Below, in pieces: positions 52,871 through 62,190 of a DNA stretch of 64,000 bases. The notes beneath the pieces were generated by a model. The model was not told where the DNA came from. It saw only the letters and a program-made list of their open reading frames with translations, and did not search any database. The first letter of the stretch is position 1. Each line of letters opens with the position of its first letter. The position numbers and the translations under genes were made by a program. This stretch comes from Microbacteriaceae bacterium (lineage in GTDB: Bacteria; Actinomycetota; Actinomycetes; Actinomycetales; Microbacteriaceae), in contig JAHBTA010000003.1 in the NCBI GenBank assembly GCA_019638805.1, positions 248,001 through 312,000 of the forward strand. Reading direction: 5' to 3'.

Positions 52871-53814
52871 TGAAGACTGGTGCGAGACTCGCGCTTTACG
52901 GAGCTGGATTGGTGGTGGCGTTCGGTGGGGCCTTCGGGCTCGCTGGCGTCATCGTCCCCAATAGCCTCGTAGATGCCTGGGCCGAGGAGAGCGAAACGAA
53001 CAGTCACGGTGTAGGCCAAAGCGAGGCTGAGCAGGGGGTGGTTGGGCACGTGCTCAACGGACTTTCGCTCAGCGCCGATGGTTATGTGCTGTCGCCGCTG
53101 GATTCGCCCCGAGCGGTTGGCGTTCTGGGTGAGATAACCTTCCAAGTTCTCGACGAGTTGGGCGAACCGGTGACGGAGTTCACGACGGCACATGGCGAGG
53201 ATCTGCACCTGATCGTGGTACGCACTGACGGTGCGCAGTTTCATCACGTGCACCCCGAATTGACCGAGAGCACAGGGATTTGGTCGGCTCCGTGGGCGTG
53301 GGGAGAGGCTGGCACCTACCGGGTGTACGCCGATTTCACGCCTACCACCGAGGGCGCTTCAAGCATCACCCTCACTCGCACCGTCGAAGTAGCAGGTGAC
53401 TTCGCGCCGGTTGAGAAGACTGTGCGGCAGACCACCGAGGTCGACGGCTTCACCGTCGCACTCCATGGTGACTTGGTGGCGGGTTCGTCGAACCAACTTA
53501 CGATCTCGATCACTCGTGACGGTGAGCCCGTGAGGACCCTTGAGCCCTACCTCGGTGCGTTCGGGCATCTGGTCGCACTGCGTGAAGGCGATCTGGCTTA
53601 TCTGCACGTTCATGCGGAGGGTGAGGACCCCACGGTGGGTGCTACCGCAGGGCCCGACATCGCTTTCGCCGCGGAAGCGCCCACGGCGGGCCGTTATCTG
53701 CTGTACCTGGACTTCCAAGTAGATGGTGAGGTGCACACCGCCGAGTTCATCCTCGATGCGACGCACGGAGACGGAACGCAGGGGAACGACGAGTCGCATT
53801 CCGGCGGCCACTGA
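52870..53814 (+). CDS. Membrane-anchored envelope protein with duplicated His motif
   Basis: 314 aa: an N-terminal transmembrane anchor (about 8-30), then two tandem beta-sandwich-like halves of about 120 residues. Each half has G-x-P-V plus a H-L-x(2)-R-x(7)-H-V-H motif: residues 112-130 (LHLIVVRTDGAQFHHVHPE) and 232-250 (GHLVALREGDLAYLHVHAE), and a matching AGxYxxYxDF strand (147 and 273). The His sites probably bind copper outside the membrane. The tail ends SHSGGH. No named function; between copZ and copA in one operon. Confidence 0.8.
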   Translation: MKTGARLALYGAGLVVAFGGAFGLAGVIVPNSLVDAWAEESETNSHGVGQSEAEQGVVGHVLNGLSLSADGYVLSPLDSPRAVGVLGEITFQVLDELGEPVTEFTTAHGEDLHLIVVRTDGAQFHHVHPELTESTGIWSAPWAWGEAGTYRVYADFTPTTEGASSITLTRTVEVAGDFAPVEKTVRQTTEVDGFTVALHGDLVAGSSNQLTISITRDGEPVRTLEPYLGAFGHLVALREGDLAYLHVHAEGEDPTVGATAGPDIAFAAEAPTAGRYLLYLDFQVDGEVHTAEFILDATHGDGTQGNDESHSGGH

Positions 53815-53862
53815 TTCAATGCAAGTAGTTGGGCTGGCCGGCGGACTGAGAGAAGGAAGATG

Positions 53863-56178
53863 ATGGGCACATCAGCCCCCACAGTGCGGGGATCAGGTAT
53901 CGAACTGGAAATCGGCGGGATGACTTGCTCCTCCTGCGCGAACCGCATCGAGAAGAAGCTGAACAAGCTTGAAGGCGTCGAAGCAACCGTGAACTACGCC
54001 ACCGAAAAAGCTCGGGTTACCGTGCCCGATGGCTATGACCCCGCGTTGCTGATCACCGAGGTCGAGAAGACCGGTTACACTGCCGTGCTTCCCAAACCTA
54101 AGAGCGCGAAGGCTGACAACTCGAGCCAAACGGATGAGGGCGTAGACCCGGAGTTGACTTTGCTTCGGCATAGGCTGGTCGGTTCTATCGTGCTGACAGT
54201 TCCGGTGATCGCGATGGCGATGATTCCAGCCTTGCAGTTCACGTACTGGCAGTGGGCGTCCCTGGCGCTCGCCGCACCGGTGATCATCTGGGCGGCGTGG
54301 CCGTTCCACAAGGCAGCATGGACAAACCTCAAGCACGGTGCTGCGACGATGGACACGCTCATCTCGATGGGTACATCAGCGGCTTTGCTCTGGTCGCTGT
54401 ATGCATTGTTCGTCGGCACCGCCGGTATTCCCGGTATGACACATCCCTTCGAGTTCACAATCGCCCCCTCAGATGGCGCGGCCAACATTTACCTCGAAGT
54501 CGGTGCCGGGGTGACCATGTTCATCCTCATGGGTCGCTACTTCGAGAAGCGATCCAAGCGTCAGGCCGGCGCGGCGCTGCGCGCCCTGTTGGATCTCGGA
54601 GCTAAGGAAGTTTCCGTGCTCCGGGATGGTGTCGAGGTCAAGATCCCGACTGAGGAGTTGGCGGTGGGCGACGAGTTCATCGTACGTCCTGGTGAGAAGA
54701 TCGCTACCGACGGCATCGTTATCTCCGGCACCTCAGCAGTTGACGCCTCCATGCTCACCGGTGAATCCGTCCCCGTCGAAGTCGGCGAAGGCGACACCAT
54801 CACCGGAGCGACGGTGAACGCGGGCGGCCGCCTGGTCGTACGCGCGACGCGGATCGGCTCGGATACTCAGCTCGCTCAGATGGCGCAGATGGTGGAGGAC
54901 GCGCAGACCGGAAAAGCGGAAGTGCAGCGCCTCGCAGACCGGATCTCTGGAATCTTCGTACCGATCGTGATCGTGATCGCCGTTGTCGCGCTGGGCGCCT
55001 GGCTTGGTGCCGGGTTCCCCATCGCTGCGGCGTTTACCGCCGCAGTCGCGGTGCTCGTCATCGCCTGTCCGTGCGCTTTGGGTCTGGCGACTCCCACCGC
55101 GCTGCTGGTTGGCACCGGTCGTGGGGCCCAGATTGGCATCCTGATCAAGGGCCCGGAAGTGCTCGAATCGACCCGCAAGGTCGACACCGTCGTGCTGGAC
55201 AAGACCGGCACGGTCACCACCGGCAGGATGACCCTCGTCGACGTGATGACCGAGCCCGGAGTGGATCGTGCCGAACTGCTCCGACTCGCGGGCGCGTTGG
55301 AGGATGCCTCCGAGCATCCGATCGCGCAGGCGATTGCCAAGGGTGCGACCCAAGAAGTCGGCGCGCTGTCGGTGCCAGAGGATTTTGCCAACGTCGAGGG
55401 AAAAGGTGTCCAAGGTGTTATCGACGGACACGCCGTCATCGTCGGACGTGAATCTCTGCTCGCCGAATGGTCCCAGACGCTCAGCCCGGAACTCGCGTCG
55501 AGCAAGGCCCGCGCGGAGGCGGAGGGGAAGACGGTCGTCGCTGTCGGCTGGGATGGTGCGGCACGTGGCATCCTCGTCGTGGCCGACACGCTAAAGCCCA
55601 CCAGTGCCGAAGCGATCGCCGGTTTGAAGGCCATCGGGCTTACCCCGATTCTGCTGACTGGTGACAATGAGGCTGTCGCCCGGCAGATCGCAGCCGAGGT
55701 GGGTATCGAGACAGTAATCGCCGAGGTCCTTCCCAAAGACAAGGTCAATGTCGTTGCCCGCCTCCAGAAGGAGGGGAAGATCGTCGCAATGGTCGGAGAC
55801 GGTATCAACGACGCCCCTGCGCTCGCCCAGGCCGATCTGGGTCTCGCGATGGGCACGGGTACCGATGTTGCCATCGAAGCATCAGACATCACCCTCGTGC
55901 GAGGTGACCTGATGAGCGCGGTCGATGCGATCCAGCTTTCTCGCAAGACGCTGGGCACGATCAAGACGAACCTGTTCTGGGCCTTCGCCTACAACACCGC
56001 CGCGATCCCGATCGCAGCTCTTGGCATGCTCAACCCGATGCTCGCAGGTGCTGCCATGGCGTTCTCCAGCGTCTTCGTTGTCGGCAATAGTCTCCGACTA
56101 CGCCGCTTCCGCCGCCACGTCACCACCCCAATAGCTCAAACACCTGCCGCGCCCGTGCGCGAACCACACCACGTCTGA
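53863..56178 (+). CDS. copA: Cu(I)-exporting P1B-type ATPase
   Basis: P-type ATPase of 771 aa. One N-terminal HMA domain (GGMTCSSC, about residues 19-25), eight membrane helices with the CPC ion-binding motif ([12 protein letters not shown]), phosphatase TGES, phosphorylation site DKTGTVT, HP motif SEHPIAQAI and hinge [13 protein letters not shown] plus HMA indicates Cu(I) export. Start chosen at the second of two ATGs (53860, 53863) for better spacing from AAGGA. Regulated with copZ by CsoR, by inference. Confidence 0.95.
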   Translation: MGTSAPTVRGSGIELEIGGMTCSSCANRIEKKLNKLEGVEATVNYATEKARVTVPDGYDPALLITEVEKTGYTAVLPKPKSAKADNSSQTDEGVDPELTLLRHRLVGSIVLTVPVIAMAMIPALQFTYWQWASLALAAPVIIWAAWPFHKAAWTNLKHGAATMDTLISMGTSAALLWSLYALFVGTAGIPGMTHPFEFTIAPSDGAANIYLEVGAGVTMFILMGRYFEKRSKRQAGAALRALLDLGAKEVSVLRDGVEVKIPTEELAVGDEFIVRPGEKIATDGIVISGTSAVDASMLTGESVPVEVGEGDTITGATVNAGGRLVVRATRIGSDTQLAQMAQMVEDAQTGKAEVQRLADRISGIFVPIVIVIAVVALGAWLGAGFPIAAAFTAAVAVLVIACPCALGLATPTALLVGTGRGAQIGILIKGPEVLESTRKVDTVVLDKTGTVTTGRMTLVDVMTEPGVDRAELLRLAGALEDASEHPIAQAIAKGATQEVGALSVPEDFANVEGKGVQGVIDGHAVIVGRESLLAEWSQTLSPELASSKARAEAEGKTVVAVGWDGAARGILVVADTLKPTSAEAIAGLKAIGLTPILLTGDNEAVARQIAAEVGIETVIAEVLPKDKVNVVARLQKEGKIVAMVGDGINDAPALAQADLGLAMGTGTDVAIEASDITLVRGDLMSAVDAIQLSRKTLGTIKTNLFWAFAYNTAAIPIAALGMLNPMLAGAAMAFSSVFVVGNSLRLRRFRRHVTTPIAQTPAAPVREPHHV

Positions 56179-56192
56179 CGAAAGGACAAATT

Positions 56193-56450
56193 ATGACCAC
56201 GCACGATCACCACAACCAAGGCGCGCACGAACACCACCAGGGCGGTGCCTGTCACAACCCCGCAGCCGACAAGCTGCCCTCCGACCAGGTCGCGGACTGC
56301 CCCGTCATGCCAGGCAACCTCGTCGTCAGAACTGAAGCCGAAGCCGCAGGACTCGTCCGCGACTACGACGGCGTGCGCTACTACCTCTGCTGCGCCGGCT
56401 GCGGACCCAAGTTCGACGCCGACCCTGCGGCGTACGCGCACGCTGCCTAA
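56193..56450 (+). CDS. His-rich YHS-domain protein
   Basis: 85 aa. A His-rich leader (TTHDHHNQGAHEHHQGGACH) precedes a YHS domain: DCPVMPGNLVV and YDGVRYYLCCAGCGPKFDADP. YHS domains often occur with metal ATPases and bind metal through Cys. Sandwiched between copA and copB with short gaps, it may be a metallochaperone for either. Spacing of 14 nt from copA indicates one operon. Confidence 0.85.
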   Translation: MTTHDHHNQGAHEHHQGGACHNPAADKLPSDQVADCPVMPGNLVVRTEAEAAGLVRDYDGVRYYLCCAGCGPKFDADPAAYAHAA

Positions 56451-56483
56451 CCCCAACTACCAGACCTGCCCGAGGAGGCCCTC

Positions 56484-58721
56484 ATGACCGATCCGCACGC
56501 ACATCACCCGCCCGCGGCAGACCCCCACGCGGGCCACAAACACTCTGCTACACAGGGGCCCGACCAGCATGTGGGGCACGATCATGCGATGCACGCTGGG
56601 CACGATCATGCCACGCACGAGGAGCACGCTGGGCACGATCATGCGATGCACGAGGAGCACGCTGGGCACACGGGTGCAGGTAGCGGGCATAGCGATCACG
56701 CCGGGCACGGTGGTCACGCCGGGCACGGTGCCGACCATGTCGAGCAGTTCCGGAAGTTGTTCTGGATCAACCTGATCATCGCGGTCCCGGTTGTTGGGTT
56801 CTCCAGCATGTTCGCGATGCTGCTCGGCTACTCCATCCCGGAGTTCCCCGGAGCGAACCTGATCGCACCCGTGCTGGGAACTGTGATGTACGTGTGGGGT
56901 GGCTGGCCGTTCCTCACCGGCGCGATCAGTGAGTTGCGCGCTCGCAAGCCCGGAATGATGCTTCTCATCGGGCTCGCGATCACGGTAGCGTTCTTCGCGT
57001 CTTGGGGCGCAAGCCTCGGCGTGCTTGACCACGAGCTCGAGTTCTGGTGGGAGCTTGCGCTGTTGATCGTGATTATGCTCCTCGGGCACTGGATCGAGAT
57101 GCGTTCCCTCGCCCAGACCACCTCCGCGTTGGATTCGCTTGCTGCGCTTCTACCCGATGAAGCGGAACGTGTCGAAGGCGACCAGATCGTTAAAGTCGCA
57201 CCCGCAGACCTCAAGGTGGGCGACGTCGTGGTCGTCCGTCCAGGTGGCAGTGTTCCCGCTGACGGGAGGATCGTCGATGGCCGCGCCGACATGGACGAGT
57301 CGATGGTCACCGGTGAATCTCGGACAGTTGCTCGCAGCATTGGTGACACCGTCACCGCCGGCACGGTGGCAACTGACTCGGGGCTGCGGGTCGAGGTCAC
57401 CGCCACCGGTGATGACACAACCCTCGCGGGCATCCAGCGACTGGTAACCCAGGCGCAGAACTCCACTTCGCGCGCGCAGCGCATCGCCGACCGTGCCGCG
57501 GGATGGCTGTTCTGGTTCGCTCTCGCCGCGGCCGCTATCACTGCAATCGTGTGGACACTTGTCGGAAACCCCGACGCCGCTGTCATCCGTACCATCACCG
57601 TCCTCGTCATCGCCTGCCCCCACGCACTCGGACTCGCGATCCCGCTCGTGGTTTCCATCGCCACCGAGCGCGCCGCACGCGGCGGTGTTCTCATCAAGGA
57701 CCGGCTGGCGCTCGAAAGCATGCGCACGATCGATGCGGTTCTGTTCGACAAGACCGGCACCCTTACCAAAGGCGAACCGACCGTCACCGGGATCGCTACC
57801 GTCGGCGACCACGACCCCGATGCCGTTCTCGCGTTCGCCGCCGCTGCCGAGACCGACAGTGAGCACCCGCTCGCAAAGGCGATTGTCCGCGCCGCACAGG
57901 AACGCAACCTCACACTCGCGAAAGCGACCGAGTTCTCCTCCTCACCGGCCGTCGGAGTAACCGCGACCGTCAACGGGACCGAGATCCGCGTCGGCGGACC
58001 CCACCTCCTCCAAGAGGAAGACGCCCCCGAAGTCGACGAGGCCGAAGTATGGCGAAGTGAGGGTGCGATCATCCTCCACGTCATCCAAAACGGCACGGCC
58101 ATCGGTGGCCTCAAACTCGCGGACGAGATCCGTCCTGAATCCCGCGACGCGGTCGACGCACTGCACAAACTCGGCGTTGAAGTCGTCATGATCACCGGTG
58201 ACGCCGATGCCGTCGCTCAAGCGGTCGGCAACGAGCTCGGCATCGATCGCGTGTTCGCTGGCGTGCGCCCCGAAGATAAATCTGCGAAGATCGCCGAACT
58301 GCAGGCCGAAGGCAAAAGGGTCGCGATGGTCGGCGACGGCGTCAACGACGCACCCGCCCTCGCCCAAGCCGATGTCGGCATCGCGATCGGTGCCGGTACC
58401 GATGTCGCGATTGCTTCCGCGGGGGTGATCCTCGCCAGTTCCGACCCCCGCTCTGTCCTATCCGTGATAGAACTGTCCCGTGCCAGCTACCGCAAGATGA
58501 AGCAGAACCTGTGGTGGGCCGCCGGGTACAACCTCATCTCCGTGCCCCTCGCCGCGGGTGTGCTCGCGCCCATCGGCTTCGTCCTGCCCATGTCCATCGG
58601 TGCGATCCTGATGTCGCTGTCCACCGTCGTCGTGGCCCTCAACGCACAACTACTGCGCCGTCTCGACCTCACCCCCGCCAACAGCACCCGAGCGGTCCTC
58701 GACCGTCAACAGAGAGACTGA
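56484..58721 (+). CDS. copB: CopB-type P1B ATPase with His-rich N-terminus
   Basis: P-type ATPase of 745 aa. No HMA domain; the first 85 residues hold repeated AGHDHAMH/EEHAGHDHA units. Ion motif is CPH (VIACPHALGLAIP), characteristic of the CopB subgroup (Cu(I)/Cu(II)/Ag transport). DKTGTLTKGEPTVTG, TGES and GDGVNDAPAL are intact. A second exporter with different specificity or location of metal sensing from CopA. Same operon, 33 nt after the YHS gene. Confidence 0.94.
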   Translation: MTDPHAHHPPAADPHAGHKHSATQGPDQHVGHDHAMHAGHDHATHEEHAGHDHAMHEEHAGHTGAGSGHSDHAGHGGHAGHGADHVEQFRKLFWINLIIAVPVVGFSSMFAMLLGYSIPEFPGANLIAPVLGTVMYVWGGWPFLTGAISELRARKPGMMLLIGLAITVAFFASWGASLGVLDHELEFWWELALLIVIMLLGHWIEMRSLAQTTSALDSLAALLPDEAERVEGDQIVKVAPADLKVGDVVVVRPGGSVPADGRIVDGRADMDESMVTGESRTVARSIGDTVTAGTVATDSGLRVEVTATGDDTTLAGIQRLVTQAQNSTSRAQRIADRAAGWLFWFALAAAAITAIVWTLVGNPDAAVIRTITVLVIACPHALGLAIPLVVSIATERAARGGVLIKDRLALESMRTIDAVLFDKTGTLTKGEPTVTGIATVGDHDPDAVLAFAAAAETDSEHPLAKAIVRAAQERNLTLAKATEFSSSPAVGVTATVNGTEIRVGGPHLLQEEDAPEVDEAEVWRSEGAIILHVIQNGTAIGGLKLADEIRPESRDAVDALHKLGVEVVMITGDADAVAQAVGNELGIDRVFAGVRPEDKSAKIAELQAEGKRVAMVGDGVNDAPALAQADVGIAIGAGTDVAIASAGVILASSDPRSVLSVIELSRASYRKMKQNLWWAAGYNLISVPLAAGVLAPIGFVLPMSIGAILMSLSTVVVALNAQLLRRLDLTPANSTRAVLDRQQRD
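56571..56718 (+). repeat. Imperfect tandem repeats encoding His-rich copB leader
   Basis: The words GGGCACGATCATG and GAGGAGCACGCTGGGCAC recur, giving repeated HAGHDHA and EEHAGHDHAMH in the protein. Such repeats vary in number by slippage. Confidence 0.7.
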
Positions 58722-58725
58722 ACCC

Positions 58726-59040
58726 ATGACCGAAACAAGCCTCAGTGACACCGTCCACCACCATGGTTACATCACCGACAAAGACAAGTATCTCAACCGC
58801 TTGAAGCGCATCGAGGGGCAAGCCCGCGGAATCTCCCGCATGGTCGACGAAGAGAAATACTGCATCGACATCCTCACTCAGATCAGTGCCCTAACCCGAG
58901 CAATCCAAGGCGTGGCCACAGGGCTTCTCGATGATCACCTCAAGCACTGCGTACTCGATGCCGCCAAGCTCAGCGACGAGGCGGCTAAGGCGAAAATCCA
59001 GGAAGCCACTGACGCCATCACCCGACTCGTCCGATCCTAA
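58726..59040 (+). CDS. csoR: Copper-sensing repressor CsoR
   Basis: Four-helix DUF156 regulator, 104 aa. Cu(I) ligand triad C46 (KYCIDIL), H71 and C75 (DDHLKHCV) is complete, which separates CsoR from RcnR/FrmR. ATP-binding basic residues lie in NRLKRIEGQARGI. It is 4 nt after copB in the operon, so its own supply is copper-induced. It should bind the ATACCC-N5-GGGTAT sites at 52.6 and 60.46 kb. Confidence 0.95.
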   Translation: MTETSLSDTVHHHGYITDKDKYLNRLKRIEGQARGISRMVDEEKYCIDILTQISALTRAIQGVATGLLDDHLKHCVLDAAKLSDEAAKAKIQEATDAITRLVRS

Positions 59041-59148
59041 CCAATACGAAATGCCGAGCGTGTGCTTCCTTCCTCTGCGGCACGAGCTGGCGGGTGGCAG
59101 CACCGTCACGGCGCCCTCCCCAATCGGTACCGAGAGAAAGGCAGAACT

Positions 59149-60177
59149 ATGAGCACCATCCGGGTCGCCGTCAACGGCTACGGCGTGATCGGCAAGCGGG
59201 TCGCCGACGCACTACGGCATCAGGAAGACATGCAGCTGGTGGGTGTAGCAGATATCGCAGCCGACTGGCGAGTCTGGCCCGCCACAGAGAAGAGCATTCC
59301 CGTCTTTGCCACCAGTCCCGACAGGCTCGCGGCGATGAGAGAGATGGGTCTAGCTCCTGCCGGACTACTCGACGACCTGCTTGACCAGGTGGATGTAGTC
59401 GTGGACTGCACTCCCAAGCACGTGGCCGCAGAAAACGTAAAGATCTATCGCTCTCGCGGAGTAAGGTTCCTGATCCAAGGAGGCGAGAAACATGCGGTCA
59501 CCGGGCACTCGTTCGTCGCGGAATCCTCCTACGCGGGTGCCGTAGGTCGGGATGCGACCCGCGTGGTGTCGTGCAACACGACCTCGATTGTGCGCACGCT
59601 CACCGCGCTGAAAACTGCTGGATTGTTGCGCCGTGCGCGCGGCACCCTGCTGCGCCGCGCCACTGACCCGTGGGAAAGCGAGCGGGGCGGCGTCATGAAC
59701 ACAATCGTCCCGGAGCCGGTAATCCCCAGCCACCAAGGCCCCGACGCGCAAAGTGTGGACCCCGATCTCGACGTGGTCACCATGGCCGTAAAGGTACCCA
59801 CTACCATCGCTCACCTACACTACTGGAGCGTCCAACTCACGCGCCCCGCGGCCAAGCAGGAGGTTCTCGATGCGTTCCGCGCTTCCAGTCGCATCGCACT
59901 GATCAACTTGGCGGACGGACTCACCGCGACGAACGTCGTCAAAGAGTTCATGGGAGACCTGGGGCGACCCCGGGACAGCCTCTATGAGGTTGCGGTGTGG
60001 GAAGACATGCTGACAGTGCAAGGCGATGAACTGTTCTACGCCTATATGGTCGACAACCAGGCAATTGTCATCCCCGACAACATCGACGCGATTCGCGCGC
60101 TCACAGGCGTGCGCGATGCGAATGAGTCCATCACACGCACTGACACCGCCCTGGGCATCGGCACCGGCCTCCGCTGA
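59149..60177 (+). CDS. Type II (archaeal-type) glyceraldehyde-3-phosphate dehydrogenase
   Basis: 342 aa from the ATG at 59149. Rossmann start VAVNGYGVIGKRVADAL and catalytic cysteine C142 in VVSCNTTSIVRT match the type II GAPDH family typical of archaea; HLHYWSVQL and the GDLGRPRDSLYEVAVWED block follow. Phosphorylating oxidation of glyceraldehyde-3-phosphate with NAD(P) is expected. It lies 108 nt after csoR at the end of the copper operon. Copper inhibits ordinary type I GAPDH in other bacteria, so this may be a copper-tolerant substitute; that is inference. Confidence 0.85.
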   Translation: MSTIRVAVNGYGVIGKRVADALRHQEDMQLVGVADIAADWRVWPATEKSIPVFATSPDRLAAMREMGLAPAGLLDDLLDQVDVVVDCTPKHVAAENVKIYRSRGVRFLIQGGEKHAVTGHSFVAESSYAGAVGRDATRVVSCNTTSIVRTLTALKTAGLLRRARGTLLRRATDPWESERGGVMNTIVPEPVIPSHQGPDAQSVDPDLDVVTMAVKVPTTIAHLHYWSVQLTRPAAKQEVLDAFRASSRIALINLADGLTATNVVKEFMGDLGRPRDSLYEVAVWEDMLTVQGDELFYAYMVDNQAIVIPDNIDAIRALTGVRDANESITRTDTALGIGTGLR

Positions 60178-60454
60178 CATGCTAGGCAGGTGTGATCGAT
60201 GCCCAGAGCCAAGCAAACCGACTCCGCGAAACCAGGGACATGTCATCTTCCGCCCGGCTGGGTTTCCCACCCGCACTTCAGCTCACGCACTTCGGCTAAC
60301 GCACGTCCAGCAGCTCAGAGCCCTGGAGAATGGGGTCGTCCGCGACAAGTGCGGCCAGTGCGCAGTAACTCCTGATTGGCATGCGTTGCGCATGCCTTGA
60401 CCGAGCACAAGTTGTCTGTCGATTGGCAAGCCAAAGTCGCGCACGTCAACAGGG

Positions 60455-60471
60455 GTACCCTGTAAGGGTAT
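60455..60471. promoter_or_regulatory. CsoR-type operator before DUF6153 gene
   Basis: G-TACCC-TGTAA-GGGTA-T: perfect 5-bp arms, same class as the copZ sites. It lies 32 bp before the ATG of the DUF6153-like gene at 60503. The rest of 60178-60502 shows no gene. Confidence 0.65.
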
Positions 60472-60502
60472 GAGCGTTCGAGGAGTGACGGAGGTGGGAA
60501 GT

Positions 60503-60952
60503 ATGCTGACGAGCACGCGAGCACCTCACCGTGATCGCGTGTTGTTCGCACTGGTGGCTGTTCTCGGCGTCCTCGCCCTACTCTTCACCATCTACTGGAT
60601 GTGCCACCCCCAGCCAGAGCCGCATTCTGGAATGTCCGCACCCCCTTCCACAGCAACATTCGCTGCACCTCATGCCCTCGCACACCCGACTGAGAGCATT
60701 GCGGGCTCCTTGGACCCCGCGACCTCACGGGAGCCTTCCGATTCAGCAAGATCCAGCTGGATGTGCGCGGTCTTAGGCGTGAGTTGCATGTTTGTCCTGC
60801 TCGCCCTCGTCGTCCGAGCTCTCCTTGTGCGGCCAATCTTGAACTGCACCCGCACTCCCCGCACTTCTGGGGGGCTTGTTAAAGTCCCATCCTCCCAACA
60901 GTCACTTTCGATCCGCCCGTCACTTATTGAGCTTTCCATCAGCAGAACCTGA
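60503..60952 (+). CDS. DUF6153-like membrane protein
   Basis: 149 aa from the ATG at 60503 (GGAGG 8 nt upstream; an earlier ATG at 60470 overlaps the operator). Two transmembrane helices (VLFALVAVLGVLALLFTIYW, in part, and CAVLGVSCMFVLLALVV) flank a loop with His and Met (MCHPQPEPHSGM). C-terminal tail IELSISRT. The CsoR-type site in front places it in the copper regulon. Confidence 0.75.
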   Translation: MLTSTRAPHRDRVLFALVAVLGVLALLFTIYWMCHPQPEPHSGMSAPPSTATFAAPHALAHPTESIAGSLDPATSREPSDSARSSWMCAVLGVSCMFVLLALVVRALLVRPILNCTRTPRTSGGLVKVPSSQQSLSIRPSLIELSISRT

Positions 60953-61024
60953 CCTACAGGACAGCACTTCGCTGACGGGTAATTCTTACGGCTACGGTTG
61001 CCGCCGTCCAAAAGCATCTGAAGC

Positions 61025-62065
61025 ATGCCTTGGTGTCTCAGGCACATTCGGAGCCGTTTCTTCACGCTGCAATTAGCTTCAATAGCAAGGGCACTTGGTC
61101 GAAGAATCACATTTCTGTCTACAGCCAATCTGGCGCTGCCGCACAAGGTGGTGGTTTCGATATCAAACTCCCGGTACGACCGACCGTTCTCACCCATTAA
61201 TGCCCGGACAAGTACGGCGTACACAGAAGTAGCTCCGATCGCATATGACTGCGTGAAGATCATCGTCGTCCGTGCGGGTGGTGCATTGCTGTTCAGTGAG
61301 TTCGGCATTCGCCATGTAAACGTCGGGGACGTTGTCGTCCTTGCAGCGAACACGTTGTGCAGCGCAGAACCCGAGGACTGGGTAACGACCACCACGTTGT
61401 ATCTGCACGGGGACTATCTTGTCGATCAAGTGTTCTGGCAGTTTGCCGCCCAGTTTGTCGACCGCTTCGATGCACACCGGTTTCTGGAGTCATACTACGT
61501 CGAGCCTGCCCGAGTAATTCGCATCGGCGAGGACAGGCTCAGCCTTTTGATGCCGTGGTTGGACGAACTGGCGGCCTTAAGTCTCGACGGCTTCCCACCT
61601 CAACAGTTCTATCGTGCGCAGTCCTTGCTGTTCGCGGTTCTCGATGTCATTTTCCCGTGTCTGACTGGCACCGGTCCTCGATCCCCGGCAACCAAACGGA
61701 GCACAGTCCCATGGCCTCGTGGCTTCGTCCCGTTGCGCGCCGAGGCTCGGCACCTGGCCAACCTCCTCAGTGGCGACCTCGCGCGCCGATGGTCTCTTTC
61801 AGAGCTCGCGAATGCCGTTCATCTCTCACCATCACAATTGAGGAGAGTTTTCGTGAATGCATATGGAAGATCCCCGATTGCTTACCTGACGATGTTGCGG
61901 GCGAAACGGATGGCAGATCTACTGCGAACAACGGACACGCCAATCGCCATCATTGCCGCCACGGTCGGCTGGGGTGATCCTGATTTCGCGGCTCGTCAGT
62001 TTCGCCGCAGCATCGGCGTCACTCGGAGCCAATATCGGATGATGATCCGACGTCGTGGCAACTAA
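61025..62065 (+). CDS. AraC family transcriptional regulator
   Basis: 346 aa. The C-terminal double HTH is clear: WSLSELANAVHLSPSQLRRVF and TPIAIIAATVGWGDPDFAARQFRRSIGVTRSQYR. The N-terminal half is a sensing domain with a cupin-like beta stretch (GGALLFSEFGIRHVNVGDVVVLAANTLC, in part). The true start is uncertain: no good ribosome site precedes 61025, and an internal GTG is possible. It may control the flanking DUF6153/DUF305 genes. Confidence 0.8.
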   Translation: MPWCLRHIRSRFFTLQLASIARALGRRITFLSTANLALPHKVVVSISNSRYDRPFSPINARTSTAYTEVAPIAYDCVKIIVVRAGGALLFSEFGIRHVNVGDVVVLAANTLCSAEPEDWVTTTTLYLHGDYLVDQVFWQFAAQFVDRFDAHRFLESYYVEPARVIRIGEDRLSLLMPWLDELAALSLDGFPPQQFYRAQSLLFAVLDVIFPCLTGTGPRSPATKRSTVPWPRGFVPLRAEARHLANLLSGDLARRWSLSELANAVHLSPSQLRRVFVNAYGRSPIAYLTMLRAKRMADLLRTTDTPIAIIAATVGWGDPDFAARQFRRSIGVTRSQYRMMIRRRGN

Positions 62066-62190
62066 ATGCGAGACGAGAACGGGGTTGATGGGTCATGGTT
62101 CACAGAATGCCGTCGGTCACGGCCCAGACCAACCACACAGCGCACTGCAAGGAGCGGGTGCTAGCGTAGTTGCCGACAGGAGGATCGGGC

